Part shown: in pieces, positions 1 through 12,065 of the stretch | How positions within the stretch are numbered: the stretch's first letter is position 1 | Layout of the letters: every line of letters starts with the position of its first letter | Assembly: GCA_037127255.1 (NCBI GenBank) | Contig: JBANSL010000014.1 | Location: forward strand, 71,531,646 to 71,595,645 | DNA from: Persicaria tinctoria | Taxonomy: Eukaryota > Streptophyta > Magnoliopsida > Caryophyllales > Polygonaceae | DNA: 64,000 nt | Direction of reading: 5' to 3' | Notes under the pieces: generated by a model | Databases searched by the model: none | The model's input: the letters and a program-made list of their open reading frames with translations, nothing else | Told to the model about the DNA's origin: nothing | Made by a program: the position numbers and the translations under genes

Positions 1-243
1 AATCCCAATTTCCGCAATGGGAACGGATCAGCACCTAATCTAGAGCATCAGTTCATACCGACTTGCCAGGAGAAGCCTACAACTTATCAGAATGGCCATC
101 AGTCCGACCTAGGCTACCGAGACCCATCAACATCGAGGAGCAACCCTGACGACGAGAGCTTCGTTTCACTTCAGTTAGGTGAGCCACAGGCAAAGAGACG
201 GAAGCGGACTGAATCAGAAACAGGCGCCGATGAACAAAATTGA
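1..243 (+). CDS. C-terminal exon of an unidentified protein (partial)
   Basis: Frame 1 is open from the window edge to TGA at 241-243 and encodes 80 residues. The piece is hydrophilic and rich in Asn, Ser, Pro and Gln. It ends in an acidic patch (PDDES), a short hydrophobic stretch (FVSLQLGE) and a basic KRRKR cluster that could be a nuclear localisation signal. This composition suits the disordered tail of a nuclear regulatory protein, but I do not recognise the family. The gene must extend to the left of the window. The coding call rests on the long open frame ending exactly where AT-rich, UTR-like sequence begins. Confidence 0.6.
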   Translation, partial: NPNFRNGNGSAPNLEHQFIPTCQEKPTTYQNGHQSDLGYRDPSTSRSNPDDESFVSLQLGEPQAKRRKRTESETGADEQN

Positions 244-655
244 CACACAGCATTTTAGGGGATTTGGTATCAGCAACATCATCGGCACATAAGATTTTCT
301 CTCATCGCCACGCTTGCTTTCATTGCGAGACATGAGGCTCATCGGAGCAAAAGGAGATTGTTCTTGCCTGAAAAGATGCGATCTTCATTGCTTATCACGG
401 TCTTGAAAAATCGATGCCGGGAACTGGAATGTGTTTATCCATGTGAAAGTTTAGTGCAAAGATGGAATGACAGTTCCAGCCGGTGTTGTTTTGGTGTACT
501 GGAGTTTCTTAGCAACCATGTGTACTCATTCATCTTTGGTCTAGCTATCATCATTGTTGTCTATATGTGATAAGACTAAGACCCTTGTAATTGTATTATG
601 AGATGTTTATATTCGTAAGAATTGGAAGGGGTGTACGTGAACACGAGTAGTTCGA
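244..655 (+). other. Probable 3' UTR of the gene ending at 243
   Basis: This is moderately AT-rich, non-repetitive sequence directly after the stop codon. A 70-codon open frame inside it (358-570) has no recognisable motif and looks accidental. No other gene is visible here. Confidence 0.4.
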
Positions 656-1010
656 ATTCGACTCGTACTCGCTGGATAAAAACTCGACTCGAGCTCGTTC
701 ATTTTCTAAACGAGCCGAGTATGAGCACATTTTTAAGTTCGGTCCAAAGCTCGGCTCGTTCGAATTAGACTCGAATAGCTCGAATTTTATGGAATTTTAA
801 AAATTTCCTTTAAATTACCGTATCATGAGAAGTAGAACAACTTAAAGCTCGATAAAAAAAACTCGGCTCGAGCTCATTTTCTAAACGAGTCAAGTTTGAG
901 CGCATTTTTAAGCTCGAGTCAAAATTTTATAGTTGGCTCGAGCTCATTCATATCCTAAATGAATTGAATATGAACAAGCAATATTCGGCTCGAATAATAG
1001 CCTCAATAGG
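656..1010. repeat. CTCGAGCTC/GGCTCG-rich interspersed repeat
   Basis: The motif ACTCGAGCTCGTTCATTTTC and variants recur about three times (near 688, 864 and 932), each followed by TCTAAACGAG or a decayed form and then by ACATTTTTAAG-like sequence. The alternation of CTCGAGCTC and GGCTCG resembles a dispersed repeat common in dicot intergenic DNA. It has no coding capacity. Confidence 0.5.
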
Positions 1011-1970
1011 ATTCATCGTGTGTCAAAGACAAGACGAGTGACTTTTTAGAAGCTTGGGTTGATTTTCCTAAACACATGTGAGTACATCCATGAGTCGAAG
1101 GACTGAAGTAGATGCAAAGTGTTAGAGATCTCTGTATCGATCTCTCATGTGTTGGGCCTAGGGCCCATTTGGTCCAGCCCAAGTGAATGCCATTTCTTGG
1201 CTTCTATTGGAAGAATTAAAGTAAGGCAATTATGCCTTTTTGTCTTGGAGAGCACGAGCAAGAGCAAGGGCTCCAAGGGATTCAGCCGCCAGTAGCAAAG
1301 AAAGAAAGGGGAGAGAGGAGGGAGAAAGGAGAGGAAAGATAGGAGATTCGAGCGGGTGTTTCGTCTCTTGATCTGGTGATCCGTCTCCTTCGTTCGGCAA
1401 GTCAACAATGGAAGTTTGTTGATAGGTATTTTCTCCTCCTGGAAATCTAATCTGATTACAAGTGTTTAGCTAGGTTTTTGGAGAGAAATCCATTCTAGAT
1501 CCAGGTTGTATTTAGATTGGTATTTGAGATCTTCATGTTTATTTGTCTCGGGCTGAGACTGGATTGTTAAACACTTGTACTGGTTTGTTGATTAGTGGAT
1601 TAGTTGCTCTGGTGGGCAGAAGGTGGGTTTTTTTATCCTCTGGATAGAGAGGGTTTTCCCACGTAAATCTTGTGTCAATATTTGTGCTTTTATCTGTGTT
1701 TGTGGTTGCTTGGTTGTTTGGTTTCCGGATTGGATATTATCGGTTGGTCGTGGTTTGCTGGTTGATTGTTGTTGATTCTCTTATTACCCGAATTCGCTTC
1801 CGGGTGCGGCTGAAAAGTGGTTTCTAGCCCCAATATCATGGACATTTTCAAATACCTTTGATGGAGTTAATGACAATAAGATTATCTTCTCGACTTTAAT
1901 CTTTCTAAGATTTAACTCCTTAATTGCAACCACGCCTAAATAAAGTCCTGACATTCTATGTCAAAGTTGA
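1011..1970. other. Intergenic, possibly an old solo LTR
   Basis: No gene is visible. A stretch beginning TGTTAGAGATC near 1118 and running to about 1830 has the feel of a copia-type LTR: a TG start, purine-rich tracts and T-rich blocks. I see no paired LTR, primer-binding site or clear target-site duplication, so this is only a suggestion. Confidence 0.2.
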
Positions 1971-1974
1971 AATA

Positions 1975-2236
1975 GAACCGCATAGCGACTTGTTGCAAGC
2001 TAGAGCCTCCCAGAATTATAACGAATTAGTTTAAAGGTGATAGCCTCAGTGCTATCAATGTTGTTTCTCGAACGTGGGAAGTCATTGGGACATCAACCAT
2101 TGATTATTTGATTTAGAACATTTGTGCTCATAACCTTTATTTTGAGGAGGTCCAGTTCACATACACGCAGACAAGATTGCTCATTATATGTGTCACCTTC
2201 TTCTGATATCATTATTGTTCACCCGAAGCTTAAATA
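1975..2236 (+). pseudogene. Decayed LINE RNase H fragment
   Basis: Conceptual translation with frame changes reads LLQARAS, then KGDSLSAINVV, and further on VQFTYTRR and ADKIAHYMC. This order (E/KGDS-L-xxIN, then a hydrophobic stretch ending in AD-xAH) matches the C-terminal half of the RNase H domain in plant L1-type LINEs, also seen intact near 32.7-33.0 kb. Stops and frameshifts show that it is dead. It lies immediately upstream of the MITE pair before NRPB1. Confidence 0.45.
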
Positions 2237-2240
2237 AATA

Positions 2241-2751
2241 ATCCCTCCATCATAAAATACACGGTCTTTTAGACTTTTGCACAAATTTTAATAAAACACT
2301 TTTCTTTTAAAAAAATATAATAATTATTACACTAACTTTTTCATAAATTTTATTACTCTCTCCGTTCTTTTTTATTTGTCTTTTTACTATTTAGGCACAC
2401 TTTTTAAGGTAATAAAAACTATATAAAATATTTATTTTTTAAATAATTTTTTTTATAATCTCATATTTATTAGTATTAAGTTTAATATTATTAAAAAAAA
2501 TTGAAAAAAATAATAATATTTATATAGTTTTTACCTTTCTAAAAGAATATACTCGCTTTAAAAGTGTCAAATATAAAAGAACGGAGGGAGTATTTTTTAA
2601 CACTCACTACACATTTTAACCAATTAAATTATTTTAAAAGTCAATAACACATAAACCAATACAAATCATTACAACTTTTTACCTAAAAAACATAAAATCT
2701 AATTGACAAATCTTTATCTCTAAAAACCCAGGCATTATTCGACAGATGGAG
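2241..2751. mobile_element. Stowaway-like MITE, interrupted by a second MITE
   Basis: The outer element starts TCCCTCCATCATAAAATACA and ends CGACAGATGGAG, flanked by TA at 2239-2240 and 2752-2753. Its right half (AACCAATTAAATTATTTTAA and following) is the reverse complement of the uninterrupted MITE at 33782-34057, so both belong to one family. A different MITE sits inside it at 2356-2590. Confidence 0.7.
2356..2590. mobile_element. Stowaway MITE nested in another MITE
   Basis: This 235-bp element has terminal inverted repeats CTCTCTCCGTTCTTTTTTAT and ATAAAAGAACGGAGGGAG. It is flanked by TA target duplications at 2354-2355 and 2591-2592. The internal palindromic part contains AAAACTATATAAAATATT, shared with several other MITEs in the window. 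Confidence 0.8.
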
Positions 2752-2840
2752 TATATATCATCCCTAATTCCTAAAGACGCGGGCGATTAAGTATTTTTGA
2801 CACCACAAAATCTGTTGCTTAAAAAAAAGAATATACAAGT

Positions 2841-2940
2841 TGGGCCGTGATGGGCCGGCCCAGTACTAGGAAGGAGAACCAAGTCGGTGTAAATAAGGGC
2901 AATTTCGTCAGAAGAGAACGCCCCTCCGTCTATAAAAGGA
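2841..2940 (+). promoter_or_regulatory. NRPB1 core promoter: site II motifs and TATA box
   Basis: TGGGCC occurs at 2841-2846, and a palindromic TGGGCCGGCCCA lies at 2851-2862. Such site II (TCP-binding) motifs are typical of plant growth-linked housekeeping promoters. TATAAAAGG at 2931-2939 is a good TATA box and predicts transcription starting near 2960-2970. That gives a 5' UTR of about 230 nt before the ATG at 3199. Confidence 0.6.
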
Positions 2941-3198
2941 GGTGAGGCCTCCCGTTTCAGGTTTTTTCTTTAGATCTACAATCCCTCTTCTTGAAGAGAG
3001 GAGCCGCCCGCAGCGATTGAGAGAGAGCGAGCGATCGGCGAAAGCCAAATCAGTTTTCAGTTTTAAGAAAACAAAATCAAAACGAGAAAAACAGAAAGCA
3101 GAGCGGGAAGCAAATTAATTTCCCTAACAGTGTTTTTGCTTTCGAATTTGCGATCTGTGTCTTCGATTTGATACTTTTGTTAACCCTAACGAACCGCC

Positions 3199-6100
3199 AT
3201 GGATATACGCTTCCCGTTCTCGCCGGCGGAGGTCGCCAAGGTCCAGTGCGTCCAGTTTGGCATCCTCAGCCCCGATGAAATTGTAATTTTCTTTACGGCA
3301 GTTACATCGATCGATTCCCTAGGGTTTTGTATTTTGCTCGATGAGGTCTTTTTGATTGATTGCTTGCTTGATTGGATTGTGTTGTGCAGAGGCAAATGTC
3401 TGTTGTGCAAATTGAGTTTAGTGAGACCACCGAGAGGGGGAAGCCGAAGCCTGGTGGTCTCAGCGACACTCGGCTTGGTACGATAGATCGGAAGCAGAAG
3501 TGTGAGACGTGTACTGCTAACATGGCGGAGTGTCCTGGTCACTTTGGGCACCTTGAGCTCGCTAAACCAATGTTCCATATTGGATTCTTAAAGACGGTGC
3601 TGTCAATTATGCGCTGTGTCTGTTTCAATTGCTCCAAGATTCTAGCTGATGAGGTAAAAGGTCGACGAGCTCTATTTTGTTGAAGAAGCTCAATTTATGG
3701 GCCTGCTGATGTTTTCCTGTTTAGGTTTACATTGAGGATGCTTTTATAGTTCCTCGCTGTCAGTTGCCTAAGCTGGATTATGCTGAAAAAAGATGAAATA
3801 TAATTTGCATCTATCATTTCTTGGTAACAAATTGTGGCAAATTTGACCTTACTTGGATTCTCGTGAAAGAAATTTGTGAAAATTTATGGAGATTTACCAA
3901 GTAGCGGTCTGTAGTGGATTTTTTTTTTCTTTCTAATTAGAAGTTGCCAATCTGATCTCAGATGAATCCTTTTAGCTTAACTGTGTATCCTGCTTCTTGA
4001 TAATCAGGAGTGGATTTTCTCCACTCATGGTTGTTGCTTTGGCATTTGTGAGAAATATTGTGCTACAATTGGGTAATTCATCTTTATGAGTAGAAGCCTT
4101 GTTCTGTTCGCTGAGTGTACACTAGGTGATGATTGTTTTATATTTTAGTTGTGTGATTACTTATCTTATCCTCTTGAATTTATGCAGGATGACCACAAAT
4201 TCAAGCAAGCCATGAGGATAAAGAATCCTAAAAGCAGGTTGAAGAAAATTTTGGATTCCTGCAAAGGAAAGAAGAAGTGTGAAGGTGGTGATGAAATCGA
4301 TGTCCAAAGTCAAGACACAGGGGAGGGAGTGAAAAAAAGCCGTGGTGGTTGTGGCGCACAGCAGCCATCTTTCACAATTGAAGGTATGAAGATAATCGCT
4401 GAATACAAGTTGACTAAGAAGAAGGGTGATGATCAGGAGCAGATGCCAGAACCTGTTGAGAGGAAGCAGCAACTTTCTGCTGAAAGGGCAAGTGTTCCTG
4501 ACAAAAAATTTCCTTTTGTCCTGCAATTGTGTTCTCTTTTTGTTTCTAAATGTGCCCGTTTTTAATTATTTGCTGGACTTGGAATCAGGTTCTCAGTGTT
4601 CTCAAGAGAGTAAGTGATGAAGACTGCCAATTGCTTGGCCTGAACCCGAAATATGCCCGTCCAGATTGGATGATACTTCAAGTACTTCCAATCCCCCCGC
4701 CTCCTGTGAGGCCCTCAGTTATGATGGATACTTCCTCAAGGAGTGAGGCAAGTATTTTCTTCTGCTTTGCTAAATCATTTGTAGAAATGCGTTAAGAATT
4801 TTTTCAGGTATCTGTGGTTCTTATTGCCAATCGACCTGGATTTAAGTTGTGGATTTTCTTATATTGAGATCAATTATTTTACCTTGTGTTTTTGCAGGAT
4901 GATTTGACTCATCAGTTAGCTATGATAATTAGGCATAATGACAATCTGAGACGACAGGAAAGAAATGGGGCCCCTGCACACATCATCTCTGAATTTGCTC
5001 AGTTGCTGCAATTTCACATAGCTACATATTTTGACAATGAGCTTCCTGGGCAACCTAGGGTATCCAATTATTACTTTGATCCTACTCTTATATTAATCTT
5101 AATTGGACAAACTACATATCTGGTTCAGATTGTTTGATATATCTGTATTTGTTTAGGCTACACAACGATCTGGTAGGCCTATAAAATCAATATGCAGCAG
5201 GCTTAAGGCTAAGGAAGGGCGCATACGAGGCAACCTAATGGGGAAGCGTGTAGACTTTTCTGCTCGTACAGTCATCACGCCTGATCCTACTATTAACATT
5301 GACCAGCTGGGAGTACCATGGAGTATAGCTTTGAATCTTACATATCCAGAAACCGTGACTCCATATAACATTGAAAAGTATGCCATGACTCATGAGTCTT
5401 TATGTTCTTAATTAATCTTTTATTGTCCTGTTTCTGTTGATCCTAATTCTGAAGTGCTTTTGATAGACTGAAGGAGCTTGTTGAGTATGGACCTCATCCT
5501 CCACCGGGTAAAACTGGTGCAAAATATATCATAAGAGATGATGGACAGAGGCTTGATCTTCGATATCTGAAGAAAAGTAGTGATCATCATTTGGAGCTTG
5601 GATACAAAGTATTCTTTTTGTTAATTTTGGTTTTCTTTGCCGTCTCTTCGCTGCTTTCTCCCTATGAAAAATGACAAATTGGTGCATCACTGTACAGGTT
5701 GAGAGGCATTTGATAGATGGAGATTTTGTGCTTTTCAATCGACAACCTAGTCTTCATAAGATGTCCATCATGGGTCACAGAATAAAGATTATGCCTTATT
5801 CAACTTTTCGGTTGAATTTGTCGGTGACGTCACCTTATAATGCTGACTTCGATGGAGATGAAATGAACATGCATGTTCCTCAGTCTTTCGAGACTCGAGC
5901 AGAAGTTCTAGAGCTGATGATGGTGCCAAAATGTATCGTATCTCCCCAAGCAAATAAACCTGTGATGGGTATTGTTCAGGACACTCTTCTTGGATGTCGA
6001 AAAATCACAAAAAGAGATACTTTCATTGAGAAGGTTAATCTGCTAACACATATCTCTCTAACATGTTGTCTTTACCACAAGAGGCTTTATTTACTTATTA

Positions 6101-9100
6101 TCTATCTTTGGTTTTGGCAGGATGTATTCATGAATATCTTGATGTGGTGGGAGGATTTTGATGGGAAAGTGCCTCAGCCTGTGATTCTGAAGCCTAGGCC
6201 TCTTTGGACTGGGAAGCAAGTGTTTAATCTTATTATACCCAAACAGATAAATCTTCTTAGGTATTCAGCATGGCACGATGACAAAGAGACAGGTTTTCTT
6301 ACTCCTGGAGACACACAAGTGCTTGTAGAAAAGGGAGAGCTACTATCTGGCACCCTTTGTAAAAAGACTCTTGGGACATCCGGTGGAAGTCTCATCCATG
6401 TGATATGGTATGTTTGCTATCTGTCTTTGCTAATATGATTCATGTTCTGTCATTTGATTGTGTGAGCTGTGATAAGATTCTGTTTTCCGGTACATGCTTT
6501 TGATTTCTTTATCCTTCCATGTAATCATTTCGTACCATTTTTTTACTTCTTTTTTGGGTATTCTACTTCCATGCAGGGAGGAAGTTGGTCCAGATGCGGC
6601 ACGCAAATTTCTGGGGCACACACAGTGGCTTGTTAACTATTGGCTGTTACAGAATGGTTTTAGTATGGGTATTGGAGACACAATTGCTGATGCAGCCACC
6701 ATGGAAACCATTAATGAAGCCATTTCGACAGCCAAAAATGAAGTGAAGAAACTTATTAGGAATGCCCAAGAAAAGAATTTAGAAGCTGAACCTGGACGAA
6801 CAATGATGGACTCCTTTGAAAATAGAGTTAATCAGGTATGGTCGGACCATTGCATTCATTTTTGCTGCCTCCTTTTTTTTTAAAAAAAAATTTCTTTTTC
6901 TTGACTATATGCTTATTTTAATGTATAATGATATTTCTTTTGTTTAGGTGTTGAATAAAGCTCGTGATGATGCTGGAAATAGTGCTCAGGGGAGTTTGTC
7001 AGAGAGCAACAATCTGAAAGCTATGGTTACTGCTGGATCTAAGGGGAGTTTTATCAATATTTCACAGATGACTGCATGTGTGGGGCAGCAAAATGTTGAG
7101 GGTAAGCGGATTCCTTTTGGTTTTGATGGTCGGACGCTGCCTCATTTTACCAAGGACGACTATGGGCCAGAAAGTCGTGGATTTGTGGAGAACTCGTATC
7201 TACGAGGTTTGACTCCACAAGAGTTCTTTTTCCATGCCATGGGTGGTAGAGAAGGTCTCATTGATACTGCTGTGAAGACTTCTGAAACTGGGTACATTCA
7301 GAGGCGACTGGTCAAGGCTATGGAGGATATTATGGTCAAATACGATGGAACTGTAAGAAATTCACTTGGCGATGTCATTCAATTTCTTTATGGAGAAGAT
7401 GGGATGGACTCTGTGTGGATTGAGTCACAGAAGGTAGAATCTCTGAAAATCAAAAAGTCAGATTTTGAGAAGATATTTAGGTACGAGTTCGATGATGATC
7501 ACTGGAACCCAGATTATATGCTGCCGGATCATATTGACGATCTTAGAACCATCCGTGAATTCCGGAATGTTTTTGACGCTGAAGTTCAGAAGCTAGAGGC
7601 GGATAGGTACCAGCTAGGGACTGAAATTGCGACCACAGGAGAAACGTCATGGCCGTTGCCTGTTAACCTTATGAGGCTGATATCAAACGCACAAAAGCTC
7701 TTCAAGATTGACAAGCGAAGGCGGTCTGGTATGCATCCTATGGAGATTGTCGAGGCCGTTGATAGGCTTCAGGAAAGGCTGAAAGTTGTTCCTGGTGAGG
7801 ATCTTCTGAGTATGGAAGCTCAAAAGAATGCTACATTGTTCTTCAATATCTTGCTTCGGAGTACCCTTGCCAGTAAAAGAGTCTTGAAGGAATACAGGCT
7901 TACACGTGAAGCTTTTGACTGGGTGATCGGTGAGATTGAATCTAGGTTTTTACAGTCCCTGGTTGCACCTGGGGAGATGATTGGTTGTGTTGCTGCTCAG
8001 TCTATTGGGGAACCTGCTACTCAGATGACTCTCAACACCTTCCACTTTGCTGGTGTTAGTGCGAAGAATGTCACTCTAGGTGTGCCGAGGTTGAGGGAGA
8101 TTATCAATGTAGCCAAAAAAATCAAAACCCCATCTCTCTCTGTCTACTTAAAGCCTGAAGTCGGCAAGACAAAAGAGAAGGCCAAAAATGTCCAATGTGC
8201 GTTGGAGTACACGACCTTACGAAGTGTGACACATGCTACAGAAGTGTGGTACGACCCAGATCCAATGAGCACAATAATCGAGGAGGATGTTGATTTTGTG
8301 AGGTCTTATTTTGAAATGCCTGATGAAGAGATTTCGCCAGATAAAATCTCTCCATGGTTGCTTCGTATTGAGCTGAACCGGGAAATGATGGTGGACAAAA
8401 AGTTGAGCATGGCTGATATCGCAGAGAAGATCAACTTGGAGTTTGATGATGACTTGACCTGTATCTTTAATGATGACAATGCAGACAAGTTGATCCTTCG
8501 CATCCGTATCATGAATATGGAAGCTCCCAAAGGTGAAATACAGGATGAATCTGCTGAGGATGATGTATTCCTCAAGAGAATAGAGAGTAACATGTTGACA
8601 GAGATGGCCCTTAGAGGCATTCCAGACATCAATAAAGTGTTTATCAAATCTCTCAAGGTGAACACGTTTAATGATGAAGAGGGATTCGTGTCAGAAACTG
8701 AATGGATGCTGGATACAGAAGGTGTCAATCTTTTAGCTGTCATGTGTCATGAAGACGTGGATGCAAGAAGAACTACAAGTAATCACTTGATTGAGGTTAT
8801 TGAAGTTCTTGGAATTGAGGCTGTGCGGAAATCATTGCTTGACGAGTTGCGAGTTGTCATATCCTTCGATGGGTCCTATGTGAACTATCGTCATTTGGCC
8901 ATTTTGTGTGATACCATGACTTATCGCGGGCATTTGATGGCCATTACTCGACATGGTATCAACAGGAATGATACTGGACCCTTGATGAGATGCTCCTTTG
9001 AAGAAACAGTGGACATTCTACTTGATGCTGCTGTATATGCTGAATCAGATTATTTAAGGGGTGTTACTGAGAACATCATGTTAGGGCAACTTGCACCGAT

Positions 9101-10610
9101 TGGAACTGGTGGCTGTTCTTTATACCTCAACGAGGATATGCTTCAGCATGCTATTGAACTCCAACTGCCCAGTTATATGGAAGGCGGTTTAGATTTTGGC
9201 ATGACTCCTGGACGGTCTCCCATCTCTGGAACACCATACCACGAGGGAATGATGTCACCAAGTTACTTGTTCAGCCCAAATGTTCGCCTTTCCCCAACAA
9301 CATCGGATGCTCAGTTTTCTCCTTATGTTGGCGGGATGAATTTTTCTCCCATGGCATCTCCTGGCTATGGCTCACCAAGGTCATCATATAGCCCATCTTC
9401 GCCCATATATAATGCAGCTTCACCTGGCTACAGTCCAACTTCTCCTAGTTACATTCCGACATCTCCAAGTTATAGCCCAACCTCCCCTTCATACAGCCCT
9501 AGCTCTCCTAGCTATAGTCCAACAAGCCCTCAATATTCCCCCACGAGTCCTTCCTACTCCCCCACATCCCCAAGTTACAGTCCCACTTCCCCTAGCTACA
9601 GCCCTACCTCACCGAGCTACAGCCCTACCTCGCCCACATATAGCCCGACCTCTCCCACTTACTCCCCCACATCTCCGGTATACAGTCCGACTTCACCAGC
9701 ATATAGTCCAACCTCTCCTGGCTACAGTCCCACATCACCATCGTATAGCCCGACCTCCCCGTCATACAGCCCCACATCACCATCATATAGTCCAACCTCC
9801 CCATCCTATAGCCCGACATCCCCATCTTACAGCCCCACCTCTCCAGCTTATAGCCCCACCTCTCCTGGCTACAGTCCAACCTCTCCGTCATACAGCCCAA
9901 CCTCTCCAAGTTACAGTCCAACCTCTCCAAGCTACAATCCATCAGCTAAGTATAGCCCGTCGCTTGCATACTCGCCAAGTAGTCCAAGGATCTCACCAGC
10001 TAGTCCATACAGCCCTACATCTCCAAACTATAGGTAAGTAATGGTGACATTCTTTGCTTCCTGATTTATATGATTTTCGCTTTTCTGAAGTTATTTTTAT
10101 TTTTGCTATCTTGCCAGTCCAACTTCACCGTCTTACTCGCCTACTTCACCGTCTTATTCCCCTTCAAGTCCTGGTTACAGTCCCAGCAGGTAAGCTGGAA
10201 CAATATGTATTATGTGCTATGCTGTTTTTGGTTGGATTGTTTACATTTTTCTTGAACAACCCAACTTGTACTATATATAACCTGAAATTCATATACACTG
10301 TAACACTAATACCTTTTTATGCTCTTCTTTTACCAGTCCATACAGTTCAGGTGTAAACCCGGATTATAGCCCAAGCTCTCCTCAGTACAGGTAAAGCTGC
10401 CATCATCTCATATTTGTCCGGTCTCCCTCACCAGTAATCATTTCTTGAAAAAACAAAAGATTTTTGAATTTCTTCTAATCTTGTTTATTCATTCCGAACA
10501 GTCCAAGTGCCGGGTATTCGCCTAGTGCCCCAGGGTACTCACCCTCATCTACTAGCCAATACACTCTACAAATGAGCAACAACAATAACGATGAGAAGAC
10601 TGAGGACTGA
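3199..10610 (+). CDS. NRPB1: DNA-directed RNA polymerase II largest subunit
   Basis: The gene encodes the catalytic clamp and active-site subunit of RNA polymerase II. I assign 14 exons: 3199-3282, 3390-3653, 4188-4487, 4589-4747, 4898-5059, 5157-5377, 5467-5608, 5698-6033, 6121-6407, 6577-6835, 6948-10033, 10118-10189, 10337-10390 and 10502-10610. They join in frame to 1844 residues, the usual plant length. An N-terminal zinc site (C66, C69, C76, H79) is present. The Mg-binding [10 protein letters not shown] motif has aspartates at 494, 496 and 498. The bridge and trigger region around [10 protein letters not shown] is intact. The C-terminus is a long YSPTSPS heptad domain followed by a short tail ending DEKTED. 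Introns 3 and 4 start with GC instead of GT. The start codon follows a GC-rich exonic leader and gives the family-typical [16 protein letters not shown] beginning. Identity is certain. Exon ends were placed by conserved protein and splice consensus. Confidence 0.97.
4488..4588 (+). other. GC-AG intron 3 of NRPB1
   Basis: The donor reads AGG|GCAAGT and the acceptor CAG|GTT. Protein continuity (SAER joined to VLSV) is kept only with this non-canonical GC donor. Confidence 0.85.
4748..4897 (+). other. GC-AG intron 4 of NRPB1
   Basis: The donor reads GAG|GCAAGT and the acceptor CAG|GAT. Only this junction gives the conserved RSE-DDLTHQL sequence. It directly follows another GC-AG intron. Confidence 0.85.
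9385..10570 (+). repeat. CTD heptad-coding tandem repeat of NRPB1
   Basis: About two dozen near-consensus YSPTSPx heptads are encoded in an uninterrupted block up to about 9935. Degenerate heptads follow in the end of exon 11 and in exons 12-14. Codon choice varies between units, so the DNA repeat is imperfect and has been stabilised by synonymous changes. The domain is the phosphorylated scaffold for capping, splicing and elongation factors. Open frames on both strands across this block are repeat artefacts. Confidence 0.95.
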
Positions 10611-11236
10611 ACTGCTTGCTTCGCCAAAACTGGATGAAGGGGGCTTTGACATGGAGTGGGTGTGTAGCTTGAAGCTTTTACCCACGTCTTTCGACATTTC
10701 GTGAGTGTTTTAACTAACAAACTTGCACAAAGTGTTTTAACTAACAAACTTGCACAAATTCTTGCAGCTTTGAGTATGGCAGGATTTGAATTTCTTCCTT
10801 GGGGGACTCAGCAGCTTGTGGAATCACCCTGATCAAGTGCTCGAGTGTTGAAGTTGAGGCTGTAGTGAAATTTCTTAAATATGAACAAATTTCATAAGCA
10901 GTGAATGCACGGTTCTGTGAACGTACAGGGATTTTTTAAAGACTTTGTTATATTGCTATGGTCTTTCAAGGTTTTTACCCTAATAGCGCTTGGTGGTGCT
11001 GGATGCTATGGTAATTGACTTTTAAGACTCAAATTTTATCACCGCCTTTGGTAATCTTGTATGGTTGTGTTTTGCATCCAACTCCAAGTGGTATAAGATG
11101 TATAAATTAGACATATCACTTCACTTGAGCTTGTTGGTTATTAATATTTACATTAATTTTCCCACTGGTATTTATAAAAGGGAACATTATTTAACTTGAT
11201 CAATTCGATTTAGTGGTTTTGAAAATTCTTGATATG
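10611..11236 (+). other. NRPB1 3' UTR and downstream DNA with a 27-bp duplication
   Basis: The sequence after the stop is unique except for an exact 27-bp direct duplication (10704-10730 and 10731-10757, unit AGTGTTTTAACTAACAAACT plus 7 nt). No AATAAA signal stands out. Transcript termination is probably before about 11.2 kb. Confidence 0.5.
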
Positions 11237-11457
11237 TTGAAATTGGTGTGATTTTGTGTTTTCCACTGATTGGTTGGTTACTTGGATTTGCTCACTTTAG
11301 CAAATCTCATTGATGTTAGCACGTGAATTTCAAGGGCCAATTGAAATTGGTGTGATTTTGTGTTTTCCATTGATGATTGGTTGGTTACTTGGATTTGCTC
11401 ACTAACCCTCACTTTAGCAAATCTCTTTGATGTTCGCACGTGAATTTCAAGGGCCAA
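11237..11457. repeat. Tandem duplication of about 105-117 bp
   Basis: Two adjacent copies both start TTGAAATTGGTGTGATTTTG and end in CAAGGGCCAA (11237-11340 and 11341-11457). The second copy has small insertions, including ACTAACCCTC. No coding function is seen. Confidence 0.85.
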
Positions 11458-11774
11458 GTTATGATATCGATTTACCAAATCAGTTGGCATTTTTGTTTGT
11501 AACACCGAATTTTCGTGCCGATGGATATCATAAACGTTTGTTTGACAATATTTTGGCTTGGTTGTAACACCGATTTTTCTAGCCTTCATCTCTTCTTGTT
11601 TAATATTTGACCACATTGGCTAAAACGTTGTTCCACTGCTACAGTTGAGTAAGAGCGACGAGTATTTGATGAGAGATTGCGTACAGAGTAGGAAATTGGG
11701 ATCTCTCTAGACGACTCTATCATTATATAATGTTGAATTCTTCTTCCTCTACACCTCGATTTTTCAAAAAAAAA

Positions 11775-11945
11775 AAGATGATCCGGCGGGTTGACCTTTC
11801 GGGTTCGACCCGCCGGATCCGCGAGTTAAAATCAGCACGACCCTAACCTTAATCCTTAACCCGCCTAGACTTTGACCCTTGTCGACCCTAACCCGCCAGG
11901 TCGTCGACCCTTCGGGTTCGGGTCGACCCTTGCTCATGTCTAGTT
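11775..11945. repeat. GGGTCGACCC/CCCGCC-type dispersed repeat
   Basis: Short inverted and direct copies of CGGGTTCGACCCG, GTCGACCCTAACCCGCC and GGTTCGGGTCGACCC are clustered. Such word-rich repeats are common dispersed DNA in plants. No terminal repeats were defined. Nothing else is seen up to the 50-bp repeat at 12066. Confidence 0.4.
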
Positions 11946-12065
11946 GTCTACCTATAGTACAATAGTTTTTAATGAGTTTGACAATATTTTGGTCGTACCG
12001 TATTAGTAGCATTTAACGAATGAGTGAATAGTGAATACCTTTCAGTAAACATTATCTCCCCAATA

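Noticed and set aside
358..570. 70-codon open frame after the first gene
   Set aside because: No motif, begins without clear context, and lies where a 3' UTR is expected.
1118..1835. Firm call of a copia solo LTR
   Set aside because: No target-site duplication, paired LTR or primer-binding site could be shown, so it is left as a low-confidence note.
9367..10041. Long second + strand frame and minus-strand frames across the NRPB1 CTD
   Set aside because: They are by-products of the 21-nt heptad-coding repeat. Their composition (His/Pro/Leu or Cys/Trp/Arg repeats) is a frame-shifted image of YSPTSPS.
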